A stretch of 64,000 nt of DNA, taken from Coniochaeta sp. PMI_546. Taxonomy: Eukaryota; Ascomycota; Sordariomycetes; Coniochaetales; Coniochaetaceae. Positions 46,509-56,108 of this stretch are shown piece by piece. Within the stretch, counting starts at the first letter, position 1; every line of letters begins with the position of its first letter. The translations under genes were made by a program, and so were the position numbers. The notes beneath the pieces were generated by a model that saw only the letters and a program-made list of their open reading frames with translations, was not told the origin of the DNA and ran no database searches. Location of the stretch: NCBI GenBank assembly GCA_021432605.1, contig MU271145.1, positions 1,488,001 to 1,552,000 of the forward strand, written 5' to 3'.

Positions 46509-48509
46509 ATGGGCCACCATCACGAACCCTTCAAGGCCCTAGGCCCCATAGACTGGGCCGAGATAGCCTCTCAGCAGGCGTCCGACACCCTCCCCTCCTT
46601 CCTCTCCAAGACCTTCGCCTCCGCCCAGACCTTAGTCGACTCCATCCCGGAGCCCACCAAATCAGCAGCCACCTCCACCGGCCGCGCCCGGGCACAAACC
46701 GACAGCGCCGCCCTCGCGCCGCACGTCAACACCGCCTCCCCACACCCAACAACCGGCGACGCCGAGGTGGCAGCCAAGATCAAGAAGGACTGGAAGGAGG
46801 TCAAGGTCGGCGCAAAGGAGAACCCCATGGGCATCAATGTGTGGAAACTGTCGGCCAAAGACGGCAAGGGCGCCTGGTTCGCGCGGCGGAGCGTGCACAA
46901 GGAGCTGCCGTACGAGAAGTGGAAGGCCGGGCTGGAGCGGGAGTTCGAGGAGACGCTGCGGCGGAACGAGGGGGCGGAGGGGGGCGAGATCGGGGCGCAT
47001 AAGATACGGGGTATCGGCGCCGAGAGGAGGGTGGAGGAGATGAGCGTCGAGGGCGTGGCGAAGCTGCATGTCTATCTGCTCAGTGTGCGGTTCCCGGGGC
47101 CGACTACGCCGAGGGACTTTGTCACGCTGCTTATCACTAGTCAGGACGAGGAAGATAAGGAGAAGGACAAGGATGGGGAGGGGGGAAAGAAGAAGAAGGG
47201 GAGGAAGCCGAGACAGTTTATGGTTTTGAGCAAGCCGTGCCAGCATCCGGATACTCCTCAGCGGCAGGGTTTTATCAGGGGGCAGTATGAGAGTGTAGAG
47301 GTTATTAGGGAGGTGCCAGTTGACAAGCCGCTGAGGAGGACTAGATCGTCGCTTGACACAAGCAGAGATGATTTCGCGAGGCCTGCGGTGGAGGACAAGG
47401 CCGCTCCTTCCGTGCCGCATGCTAAGAGCGATGTTGGCGCACAAGACGAGGAGGATGAGCCGGAGTATGCTATCGAGTGGCTGATGATCACACGGAGCGA
47501 TCCGGGTGGCAGCGTGCCGAGATTCATGGTCGAGAAAGGCACGCCGCCTGGCATTTGCACTGATGCTGGAAAGTTCGTCAAGTGGCTGTATTCTGAAGAC
47601 TTTGACAAGCCTCATAACGCCACGGCGAGTATTGAGGGCGATGGAAGCAAACCTGCAGACACCGGGAGTGAGAAGGCGCCGTCTCAACCTCCCAGGAAAC
47701 CAGTGGCGAGGAGGCTCGATGCTATACCTAACGACGTCGAAGAAGAGGAAGGGGGTAATGCCTCCGGCGGTCTCTACGGCATGATCACAAACGCGCTCGG
47801 TGTCGCTGGTTCGTATGTGGCGAGCTTCACCGGATCAGCGCGTGACACCAATTCGGAAGTCGACACGCTCGACTACGCCTCGAGTGACACCCAGTCCACC
47901 GTGTCCGACAGCGATTACGCATCAGCAGAAGGCGGACCGACGCCGTTGCCGACAAAGACAGCGAATTTTGACGACCTGGTGTCGTCCGCACAGTCCACGA
48001 AGTCAGGGTTGTCGGAAGAGTCGGCAGCGCCATCCCTGGCCGCGGCATCGAAACACGACAAGGAACTCCGCAAGCTGGAGGAACGCAAACGCAAGGCGGA
48101 GGAGAAGATGGCCAAGATGCAGGAGCAGGCGCTCTCGAAGCAGCAGAGCTCGCAGAGCCAGAAGGACAAGGAGAAGGAGGTCGCCGCGCTGCAGAGGCTG
48201 AAGGAGAAACACGACAAGGAGCTGGCCAAGCAGGAGGAGAAGTACCGCCGGGAAGTCCGCAAGCTGGAGGAGAAGAAGGCGAAGGAGGAGAAGAAGGAGG
48301 AGGAGAGACGGCGGAAGGCGCTCGAGCGCGAGGAGAGGGCTAACATCCAGATAGAGCTAGAGCGCACTCGCGCCGAGAGGGATGTGGCGCTCAAGCAGAT
48401 GGAGATACTAAGAGACCAGGTTGGCGAGCTCCAGGCGCAGAACACTATGCTTGTTGCAAAGTTGGGGAGGCTTGCGGCGGAGAAGGTTGCTGAAACACTG
48501 CCCGAGTAG
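46509..48509 (+). CDS. DUF3074 (START-like) protein with long charged coiled coil
   Basis: A single-exon gene of 666 residues. The N-terminal half carries the fungal DUF3074 domain, a START-like fold thought to bind lipids: visible stretches are GHHHEPFKALGPIDWAEIA, VGAKENPMGINVWKLSAKDG, VRFPGPTTPRDFVTLLITS and EYAIEWLMITRSDPGGSVPR, ending near GTPPGICTDAGKFVKWLYSE. A disordered Ser/Asp-rich linker follows. Residues about 515-660 are an almost uninterrupted Lys/Glu/Arg helix (EKYRREVRKLEEKKAKEEKK), a coiled coil or single alpha-helix. No signal peptide or membrane span was seen. It neighbours the LAM gene, another lipid-binding protein, on the same strand. The ligand and role are unknown. Confidence 0.9.
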   Translation: MGHHHEPFKALGPIDWAEIASQQASDTLPSFLSKTFASAQTLVDSIPEPTKSAATSTGRARAQTDSAALAPHVNTASPHPTTGDAEVAAKIKKDWKEVKVGAKENPMGINVWKLSAKDGKGAWFARRSVHKELPYEKWKAGLEREFEETLRRNEGAEGGEIGAHKIRGIGAERRVEEMSVEGVAKLHVYLLSVRFPGPTTPRDFVTLLITSQDEEDKEKDKDGEGGKKKKGRKPRQFMVLSKPCQHPDTPQRQGFIRGQYESVEVIREVPVDKPLRRTRSSLDTSRDDFARPAVEDKAAPSVPHAKSDVGAQDEEDEPEYAIEWLMITRSDPGGSVPRFMVEKGTPPGICTDAGKFVKWLYSEDFDKPHNATASIEGDGSKPADTGSEKAPSQPPRKPVARRLDAIPNDVEEEEGGNASGGLYGMITNALGVAGSYVASFTGSARDTNSEVDTLDYASSDTQSTVSDSDYASAEGGPTPLPTKTANFDDLVSSAQSTKSGLSEESAAPSLAAASKHDKELRKLEERKRKAEEKMAKMQEQALSKQQSSQSQKDKEKEVAALQRLKEKHDKELAKQEEKYRREVRKLEEKKAKEEKKEEERRRKALEREERANIQIELERTRAERDVALKQMEILRDQVGELQAQNTMLVAKLGRLAAEKVAETLPE

Positions 48510-49734
48510 GTGTCGGGGATTTGAAGACGGTGTTCGTGAGGCGCTAGGGTTTGGTTGATCGAGCAAGCAAGCATAAAGAGTGCGTGGGAGGTAGTTCTGT
48601 ACATGCATGGCGATAGCAGGCTTGTTTTTGTGTTGGGTTATGAGCTGCCAATGAATACTTATCTTGTGTTACTTCCATAGCTATTCATAATAGGAAGACA
48701 CGAGACGCCGGGACATACTTGATTTTCACTCCCCTAGTCAGATGTGATATTGTGACTAACTTTGTCTATCTCTTCAGTTGTCTGTGTTTCAGAATGGCGA
48801 GGTGAATGGAGGGTTTCGCCACAGGACATTGCTAGACTATGAGCACGATCTTGGATTATCTAACTATGAAGTATAGCTTGAGCAACATCATTTGTCTAAA
48901 CGCTGATACATTGCTATCTACTTCATGCAGTCCAAATACAGCAAAAGTCATGGCTGGTCTTACGTCGATTATGTGAGCCAGAGTATGTCTGTATGGGACA
49001 AACGGGATCTGGTAGGATACAGTCAAGGTTGAAAATATAGGATGAGGAGGTTGAACAGCATGCCCGCTAGTACACTGATAACCCAAAGGTCGAGACCTCA
49101 TTCAAAGTAACGCGACCCTTACCACGCACGCTACTGTCAGATATGTCTTCATGCTAGGGATTCGTATGTACCTGAGACGAATGTATAAGGTCATGTTATG
49201 AGAAGATCTTCCCGACATAGATACAGGGGCATGCAAAGCTAGAAATACTAGGATTGGCGACTTGTAGTTCCACAAAGCACATGAGCTTCCGAAAAAGAAA
49301 ATCCAATGCGTGACGATGGAGGCCTCACACATTTCCTGTACCTTGGAGCCCCGAGTAGATGACGGTACAACAAACCTCCTTGGCCTGGTCTTGCCAACAG
49401 GTCCTCGATATTCTCTTCTTGGCCAAGTAGAAATCCGCGGCTGACAATTACAAACCGACACAGCACCCCGGAAGGAATAGAGCTGCCCATCATGAATGCG
49501 CCGCAAGTCTTGTAGCCAGGCCTTGCCGAAAGATATACCAAAGCATCTAGCCATAGTCCCAATACTCTGCATAACCATCCAGATGTTTGCACTTCAGTTC
49601 TCTCTGCGCCTCTTCCGTGCCGTAGACACGTCCGCCTACCAGTGAGCCCTCTACTGTACCACTTGTCGCCGTCATTGTCCAGAATCTTCCGCGGCAGCAG
49701 GAGACGCTAGGGAGGCATACTTGCGACTCGTAAC
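48510..49734. other. intergenic region downstream of DUF3074 gene
   Basis: 1.2 kb between convergent genes. A minus-strand open frame of about 150 codons covers 49102-49578 and starts downstream of the UPF0045 stop. It has no family resemblance and is Cys/Arg-rich in a way that suggests chance. Nothing else was supported. Confidence 0.5.
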
Positions 49735-50305
49735 CTACTTACCGCCGTCTTTGCTCAGCAGCTCCTGGACTCTCTTCACCTTGTCCTCGGCCGTCTGGCT
49801 CTTGTCCGTCCTACAGAATACGTCATCAGTACGAGGCAAACACGCCGTAAATCATTCCACGTTCGCTTCACCCGGCCCTCTTACCTAGTTCCAACCCGCA
49901 TAGACGTCTGTATCCTGACCACACCGGTCTGATGCACAAGCGAGTGGGCCTGACCGATGACCTTGAAGACTTCGTCCCAGCTTCCTTCTGTTTTGGCGTC
50001 AGTCGTGACCCGGGCACAAAAGTGAGATTGGAGTGTATGACTTCGGACATACCGACTGTAGTACCAGCTGAATGCATCGTGTACTTCAGCCCGCTGGCCT
50101 TGAGAAGACGCTGCACCTCGGCGATCTCCTTTGCAACCGAGAGACTGCCTGTGCCGACAGGGATGAGGCAGAAGTCTGCGTAGCACCTCTCTGGTGTCTT
50201 GATGGATGAGTAATTCATGGCGAGGACTGGTTTGGTGATAAATCGTGTTTTGCGGATAACCGGAACTGCTGTTGTGATGATGCGTGGTCGCAAAAGTGCA
50301 CTCAT
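49735..50305 (-). CDS. ECM15: UPF0045 / MTH1187-YkoF family protein (Ecm15-like)
   Basis: A small ferredoxin-like alpha/beta protein; bacterial and yeast relatives form tetramers and bind thiamine-like ligands, and the cellular role is unclear. Exons are 50305-50053, 49987-49885 and 49810-49735 (introns 65 and 74 nt), giving 143 residues. The conserved body starts near CYADFCLIPVGTGSLSVAKE and includes GLKYTMHSAGTTVEGSWDEV, where the first splice falls, and GQAHSLVHQTGVVRIQT. The first 29 residues (MSALLRPRIITTAVPVIRKT...) are basic, have no acidic residue and look like a mitochondrial presequence. A second in-frame ATG at 50218 (MNYSSIKTPE) would give 114 residues, the usual family size. The last codons, GGK then TAG, overlap a GTAAGT donor, so a further 3' exon cannot be excluded. 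Confidence 0.9.
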
Positions 50306-50920
50306 TTGAGCAGTCTATAGTTTCTGGTTCACAGTTCTTAGCCTGAGGATGAAGTTGATGGTGTGTCGTCAAGCTTTCCGTCAGGTGTGGAAAGGTGTGA
50401 TGCAATCGAGATTCTGTCCCGCATTCCCGCACCTGCAGCATTTCGTGCAGGACGGGAAGCGCCCAATTGAGAACTCGCATAACCACGGCCTTGATAACTT
50501 GGATCGTGCATCAACTCAGGCTTCTACAAGGCAACGAATAACCGATGACAGAAGTCAGTATTGATGCCATTTGATATACATCTAATCGTACTGTGTCATC
50601 AACATGCCGTCTACATGACGCGGTCTACCAGCTGTAGCCACGCAGACTTGGAACCAGTATATCCAACCTCCAGGTCATGAGTTACCCAAATATCCCAACC
50701 AGTCTCGGACGGAAAGACCAATGCATCCCCAAACAATGCAGAGCAAAACGCCAGCCAGTCTATCCAGAACCGTGAGGTATAGACGAAGTCTAGTCGAAAT
50801 GCCGTGACGGACAAAACCCACCCAGACCCAATGCACCATTCGTGATACATCTCTTAACGATGCAAAACAACAGGGAAAAAAAAGAAAAAACCTCCCGATA
50901 ATCGCACGTTCCACTCATCC
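50306..50920. other. intergenic spacer between two minus-strand genes
   Basis: 615 bp with the promoter of the UPF0045 gene at its left and the 3' UTR of the next gene (start 51472) at its right. No other feature was seen. Confidence 0.45.
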
Positions 50921-51472
50921 TCATGCAGCAGGAGGAGGGACCAAACTTCCCCTCCTGGAGCAGCAAGGACTAATCCCGCTCTCGACGCTCCAGCCCCCCA
51001 AACTGTCCCTCCTGCCTTGGCTCCGGCCAAACTCCCACTTGAACTGGCTCAGCATCTCCTGCTGGCGCAGGTTGGCCTCCGTCAACGGCCTTTCGCTGGG
51101 ATGCACCCTCCTCCTCGGCGGCTGCGCGTTCTTGTCCTTCCTGTCGGACGACCTCGAGCTCTTCTTCTCCTTGTTGCCGGACGAGGCGCCGTGGCTGGAG
51201 CGCCATGTCAGCGTCTTTGAGAGGAAGTTGTTCTGGAAGCTGTTGCCCGTGGGCGAGGGTTTGGAGAGAGATGCGGAGATGCCGGAAGGGGAGATGCTGA
51301 GCGGCGGGGGCGCGCTGGAGATGGGGATGGTGGATGTGGGTGTTGATGTGCCCGAGGTTGAGTACGGGGTTGGCGGTGTATCGCAGGTGTCCGAGTTTGA
51401 GGAGGATGAGGAGTGGCCGGATGAGAGAGATTTTCGGGAGAGGAGGCGCTGCCAGCGCTCTTTGATTGTCAT
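50921..51472 (-). CDS. Ser-rich hypothetical fungal protein, 183 residues
   Basis: A single-exon frame from ATG to stop. It starts MTIKERWQRLLSRKSLSSG, is followed by a Ser/Thr/Pro-rich stretch, then a Lys/Arg/Ser-rich part (KEKKSSRSSDRKDK). A well-ordered short motif, HPSERPLTEANLRQQEMLSQ followed by FKWEFG, looks like the conserved core. I recall similar short motifs in uncharacterised ascomycete proteins but cannot name a family. No signal peptide or membrane span. The protein is probably mostly disordered. Codon usage matches neighbouring genes. Confidence 0.7.
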   Translation of the reverse strand: MTIKERWQRLLSRKSLSSGHSSSSSNSDTCDTPPTPYSTSGTSTPTSTIPISSAPPPLSISPSGISASLSKPSPTGNSFQNNFLSKTLTWRSSHGASSGNKEKKSSRSSDRKDKNAQPPRRRVHPSERPLTEANLRQQEMLSQFKWEFGRSQGRRDSLGGWSVESGISPCCSRRGSLVPPPAA

Positions 51473-52702
51473 TTTTGGTGTGGTTTAGTTTGGTGTGAGT
51501 TGTTTATGGTTTTGCTATGTCTACTACTGAGATATCCTGTCCTGTTCGTGGCTGAGTGCTTGCTTGTTGAGGACAGGAGACACCCCAGGTTGTGAGAGTT
51601 GGATCGGGATGTTTGTGGGGGTTTGGAGGTTTGGAGTGAACGAGCGATTATGAGAACGACGATAGCTATCACGAGAGTCAGGGAGACGGGACTGATAACG
51701 TTATATTAACCTGACGAACGCACGAAGCGACTGGAGACAACAAGACGGTGGACCCCTTGTGTCGAGTGACAATTGTAACTCAACGGTCCACCTTTGCCCA
51801 CCAGACTCGAGTGGGTGAAGGGGAAAAGGACCGATAATACGCTAACAACGAAATCCCACCACTTTCCACGAGTCTGACGGGATTTCACGCTTTCCAAGAA
51901 ACCGAGACAGCTGCAGAACCTGCAAGCCACCGTTCTGGACCCTTCATGGCTCAAAATCTCTTTCTTCAAACTGCGCCAATATTCAATGGGCAACCTTATG
52001 CAGGGTTTTCCGGGGCCAAGGCTGGAAATCTCTGTGGTGCAGTTGTTAAATGGAGGGTGCAGAAATGACCGAGCTCCCACAGTACCCTGAGTAGTACCTA
52101 CCCAATCTGCACTAGAATCTTGAGAAACATGGAGCCCCCACAGGGCCACAGCACCCACATAGCACACCCACAACACCGAAAATGCAGTACAACCCGCTTG
52201 GCGCCTCCAGACCGCGGGGTCCCCGGTCGCACTCGGTCGCGACGTCATTCGTCAGACCCAGAGGAAGCCGCCACCCAGGTGGGACATGAGTGCCACACAC
52301 GACCCTTTCCCGGTCTTGCCGTCGCGAGGCGGCTCCGGCAACACACGCAGGAAAGCGAGGAATTGTCCGCCACGGCGACACCCGGTATCATTACACTAGT
52401 GTAGTGTACACTATACGGGCAAGGTAAGGGAATCGCTGATGTTCCCTTATCATAGATCCCAACAGTAAAACACGAAAATCGCCAGCTCCAACCGAACCAC
52501 AGTTCAGGCGCTTCCCGTGCCCCAGCAGGATTCCGCTTCCGCACTGCCTTGCTTCCCATGACTTCGGGCGATAGTCGTTTATTCAAGGCTCCGGTTTCGT
52601 ATCGATGTCCGGCATGAAAATCATCGGATCAATCAATCGGCGAGCCTTCCTGGCATCACTCCTGCAACACCCTTAACCATCGCCACTCGGCGTGGTTGTG
52701 GT
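51473..52702. other. intergenic region between two minus-strand hypothetical genes
   Basis: 1.2 kb. Frames of up to 180 codons exist on the minus strand (51706-52248) but lack an identifiable domain and are rich in rare combinations, so I leave them uncalled. A tRNA A-box-like sequence near 52693 has no matching B box. Confidence 0.45.
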
Positions 52703-53416
52703 CTAGGGGTAAGCAGTCTTGACGAGCGGCCCAACCTCGCCTGTCGTCTTGGTCGCCCAGCTGTTCAAGCAAGCCTTACCTCCTCCACGCTCGTATGCCT
52801 CTAGACTAGCATAAAACTTCCCCCGCATACGCTTTAGGATCTCCACTTTCTCAGCCATATTCCTCGCTAGCTGGACCTGCGGTGTATTCGTAGGGACTTG
52901 ATTGTCCTCCTCCAGCACCCCATGCATAACGGTATCAAACTCGGCGACCCACAGCCCGCCTCCTTCCGGACCCCGACCGTCCGGGTACGCAACCGCCACC
53001 CACCGCCTCTCCATCAAGGTCGGCGGCGGCTGCTCCCCCTCCCTCAAAGCCTCGACGTCGCTATCGTCGTCTTCCGCCAGGCCCGCTATAAAGCCCCTCC
53101 GCTCGTCGCTATCGAACCACTTGGCGCCGAGGAGCAACAGCCGCTGGCAGAAGGCGTCCTCGGCATCCTGGTCGCGGTTGCGGAGCATGGGCGGGTCGAC
53201 GGGGTCCAGACCGAGAAAGTCGAAGTCTACCGCCGTCACCCCCCGGAGGACTATAACGCCGCCGCGGGAGGGCCAGCCCCAGACGTCGACTTCGTTGTCG
53301 AGGAAGTTTATGCGCAGGGTGGGCGGGAAGCGGCGGGGGAATGAGGGCTGGTATTGGATGAAGCGGCTCCTGTCAGCAGGAGGTCGGCCCGCGGCACTCG
53401 CTTTGGACCGCGCCAT
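52703..53416 (-). CDS. hypothetical protein, 237 residues
   Basis: A single-exon frame whose first ATG is at 53416 (MARSKASAAGRPP); the frame is open further upstream but has no ATG there. The body begins FPPTLRINFLDNEVDVWGWP and continues with GVTAVDFDFLGLDPVDPP, an Asp/Glu-rich stretch (AEDDDSDVEALREGEQ), and RRWVAVAYPDGRGPEGGGLW. The C-terminus includes NMAEKVEILKRMRGKFYASL. Composition and codon use look coding. I do not recognise a family; it resembles lineage-specific fungal proteins. An AT-rich island lies just upstream. Confidence 0.72.
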   Translation of the reverse strand: MARSKASAAGRPPADRSRFIQYQPSFPRRFPPTLRINFLDNEVDVWGWPSRGGVIVLRGVTAVDFDFLGLDPVDPPMLRNRDQDAEDAFCQRLLLLGAKWFDSDERRGFIAGLAEDDDSDVEALREGEQPPPTLMERRWVAVAYPDGRGPEGGGLWVAEFDTVMHGVLEEDNQVPTNTPQVQLARNMAEKVEILKRMRGKFYASLEAYERGGGKACLNSWATKTTGEVGPLVKTAYP

Positions 53417-53914
53417 GTTGGATGTTGAATTCAGTGTTGCTGAGAGGAAATACCCCGATGTTGAGTTTGAGACAGCAGGGGTGATTACAATCTCGCGGCT
53501 GCGATGACACGCGCCAGCCAAATATTACTTTTTTATGTTACATAAGATTAAATAAAATAAGTAATAATAAATAAATATTGTTCAAGAGACTTATAAATAC
53601 AAATATACGGATTGCTCTTAATATAATATATTATTACGTATAATATAAACTTATCTTTTAGGGACACATTTTAATATTTTCGTCTGTGTCCTGGAGACTA
53701 CCTAATCCCGGCACTCCCTACGGTACCTAGTCCGTCGGCCCTTGCCGTCCCCGCCATTCCAATTCCTCTATCATGTCTCAGACCGATATCTCCCGTATTT
53801 CTTTATCCTGTATGTACACGCAGTGTACAGGAGTCACACTCACTTCAAGAGCATATCACAACAATTCCTCCTCCTCCATTACCGTGACTGTCACAGCACC
53901 ATTACCTTCCTTGC
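53417..53914. other. intergenic spacer containing an AT-rich island
   Basis: 498 bp between two minus-strand genes. The core is the AT-rich block at 53524-53690, listed separately; the rest is ordinary sequence. Confidence 0.55.
53524..53690. other. AT-rich island
   Basis: By rough count only about one base in six is G or C here, against a GC-rich background. It is made of short A/T runs with TAATAATAAATAAATATT and TATAATATATTATTA. It might be a fragment altered by repeat-induced point mutation, an insertion of organellar-like DNA, or a promoter A/T tract for the gene starting at 53416. The sequence does not decide. Confidence 0.7.
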
Positions 53915-55710
53915 TTACCGCGCAATACACTCGCCACCAAACACACCAGCGCTCCCAGCCCCCAGTCCCCCAAGAGCCGTAATCCCCCACGCCACAGCGG
54001 CAGCCTCCCAGTCATCCTCAACCTCCAACCTATCCCCCTCCGCGACCTCGGCAGCGACACTCGGCTCCGGCACATACGTAGCATCCGGATTCGTCGCCAG
54101 AGCCTCCGTCTCCGCTGCCAGCTCGGGCTCAACCTTCACCTTCCTCGGCCTGCCCCTTCTCCTCGTGCCCGTCGTGTCGTCGGCCTCCTTAGCGCCGCCC
54201 ACACTCCCGCTAGCGATCCTCTTCCGTCCACTCCTCCTCACCGTAGGCGGCTCCTCCGCCGCCGCCTCCTCCTTCTCCTCCTCCTTGACAACCTCGCTCA
54301 TCAACCCCTCGGCCGTGACAGCAGGCCTGTAGAACGGCACCGCACTCCCCAGTATCTCATCCACCCCCACCCCCCTAACCGCCGCCCACAGCCCCACCCC
54401 GACCGCGGACAGGACCACGTCCACCGCCACCCCGCCAACGGCAGGGTGATCGCTCATGCTCCCCAGCACTTTACCCACGGCGGTCGTGGTCCGCTCCCAG
54501 TTGGACCGGTGCTGCACGTCGAACGGGACGCGCAGGCTGTGGCGGTGTTTCCAGGCGCCCGGTAGATTGAACAGCACCGCCGCCACGGTGGAGTTGGCGT
54601 AGAGGAGCGTGCTGGCGGCGGACATGAAGCGGAAGACGCGCGTGTAGACGGCGTACGCCGCGTGCGGGTGGGGGTGGACCGTGCCCCACGACTGCGGCGT
54701 TATGGTCGGTAAGATCAAGGGGGCGAAGGAGGAGATGCGCGAGAGGGTTGCGATGGTGGAGAAGGAGGGGGTGTTGGCTGCGTAAGGGAGGAGGGAGAGG
54801 TTGAGGTAGGTTGCCGATAGGATTATGAGGAAGAGTATGGGGTGAGGGCACCAATTTGCTGGCTTGGGCGGGAAGAGGGCGTTTACGGCGCCGGTAAGTC
54901 TGGGTCTTGTGTGTTAGTACTGACTTTTCTCCCGTCGACGAAGGGGTAGAGGTGGGTTACTTACCTCGGCGCCCATCTTGGCACACTGCCTCCCAAGGGC
55001 GAAGGCGCGAGCAATAGAGCGAGGTAGAATAGGTTCTGCGCAAACGACAGGTTGACGAGGTGGGCGAGCAGCATATACGCCCAAAGCGACGGGATGTTGC
55101 GTCTACGGCCCTCGATCGCCAACATCACACTCCACGGCACGGTCGCCAGGGCGGCCTGGTTACCCCACCAGAACCTCCGAGCCTTCTCGGCGACGATCTC
55201 TGCCGCGTCGTGGTAGATGGGCGTGTCCGTCAGCCACTGAGTAAGGTAAAGCGGCGCTCTGGTGGTGCCGTTCGAGGTGGTTATAAACAGGCTGCACGTC
55301 GTGTCAGTTACTCGTGACTACTTATGTGTCATTGTCGCCCTCTGAGATCTTGAGGCATACCTATCCGGCGAAGCGATACCATGCTCGTCGGCCCAGACCC
55401 TGTAGGACAGCGTCAGGTATCCCAGCTTGTAGTAGACATCTGTAGCTAGGGCCAGCAGTGCGAGACCGCCAAAGATAGGTGCAAGAATACGGCGTCTGTG
55501 GATGCGCTGACGCGTGTCTTGGGCTGGGGGCAGGGCCTTGTAGGACTGGTAGAGGCCGCGACTGACGGTGTATATCAGGTAGGCAGCTGTGGCGACGTGC
55601 GAGAGTGCTACGAATGTAGGTACAAAGCTGTCGCGATCAGTTTATGTTTACCGTTTTGCAAGATGTGATGGTGCTTACCGCACTTCGTGCTGGTGAGCCA
55701 CAGGCGCCAT
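53915..55710 (-). CDS. multipass membrane protein with AT-hook-like C-terminal tail, function unknown
   Basis: Exons are 55710-55679, 55627-55361, 55291-54965 and 54899-53915, giving 536 residues (introns 51, 69 and 65 nt). The N-terminal ~350 residues contain repeated hydrophobic segments (PTFVALSHVATAAYLIYTV, LAPIFGGLALLALATDVYY, ILFLIILSATYLNLSLLPY and others), so about seven membrane spans are likely. The C-terminal ~150 residues are charged and disordered, with TRRRGRPRKVKVEPE, a good match to the AT-hook core RGRP, plus RRSGRKR upstream. A last hydrophobic stretch, AVAWGITALGGLGAGSAGVF, sits at the extreme C-terminus. I do not recognise the family. The gene is divergent from the ARL3 gene. 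Gene call is sound; function is unknown. Confidence 0.85.
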
Positions 55711-56108
55711 ATTGAGGTTCTTGGATGTTCAGATCATCAAGCCGCCGCGAATATGTGAAGGTCTACTTTATTTTCAGTGATTTCGCAAGATTATGGCAAT
55801 GGAGACGCGCCAGGGGGATGTTTCGCGCAACTCAAGCTGAAGCTTGTTGTTCAGCTTGGAATGTTTGCATGAGTTGGCTGCTACTGAGCCCTCAGTGACC
55901 TCATAGGTGCCTCCAAACGGCACCTTATCGGTTCTTATCGCATCCCCGTAACGGCGGGAACGGAAGTGGGGCAATTCTAAGGTACGATTGGATTTGGAAC
56001 GGCGTCGTTCCCGTAACCTCAACGGCCCCCGGTGCCGTTCCGTGGTCTTTACGAGCGCTTGCATTTTCGCGACAGCACCAGGACGGACGCGGGAGTCCCC
56101 AAACAAAC
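55711..56108. promoter_or_regulatory. divergent promoter between membrane protein and ARL3 genes
   Basis: 398 bp between divergent starts. ATTGG (inverted CCAAT) lies at 55987-55991 and two TTATCG elements near 55925-55940 (GATA-type on the other strand). CTAAGGTACG occurs near 55978. Confidence 0.5.

Noticed and set aside
49102-49578. 158-codon minus-strand open frame downstream of the UPF0045 gene
   Set aside because: No family resemblance, no splice link to the upstream gene that I can support, and chance-like composition.
51706-52248. 180-codon minus-strand open frame
   Set aside because: No domain, poor codon bias, Cys/Trp/Ser-rich composition as in random frames, and it overlaps a likely promoter.
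52690-52762. tRNA-like A box (TGGTCTAGGGG) near the end of a hypothetical gene
   Set aside because: No B box (GGTTCGA-like) at the right distance and no cloverleaf; the bases are also the C-terminal codons of the minus-strand gene.
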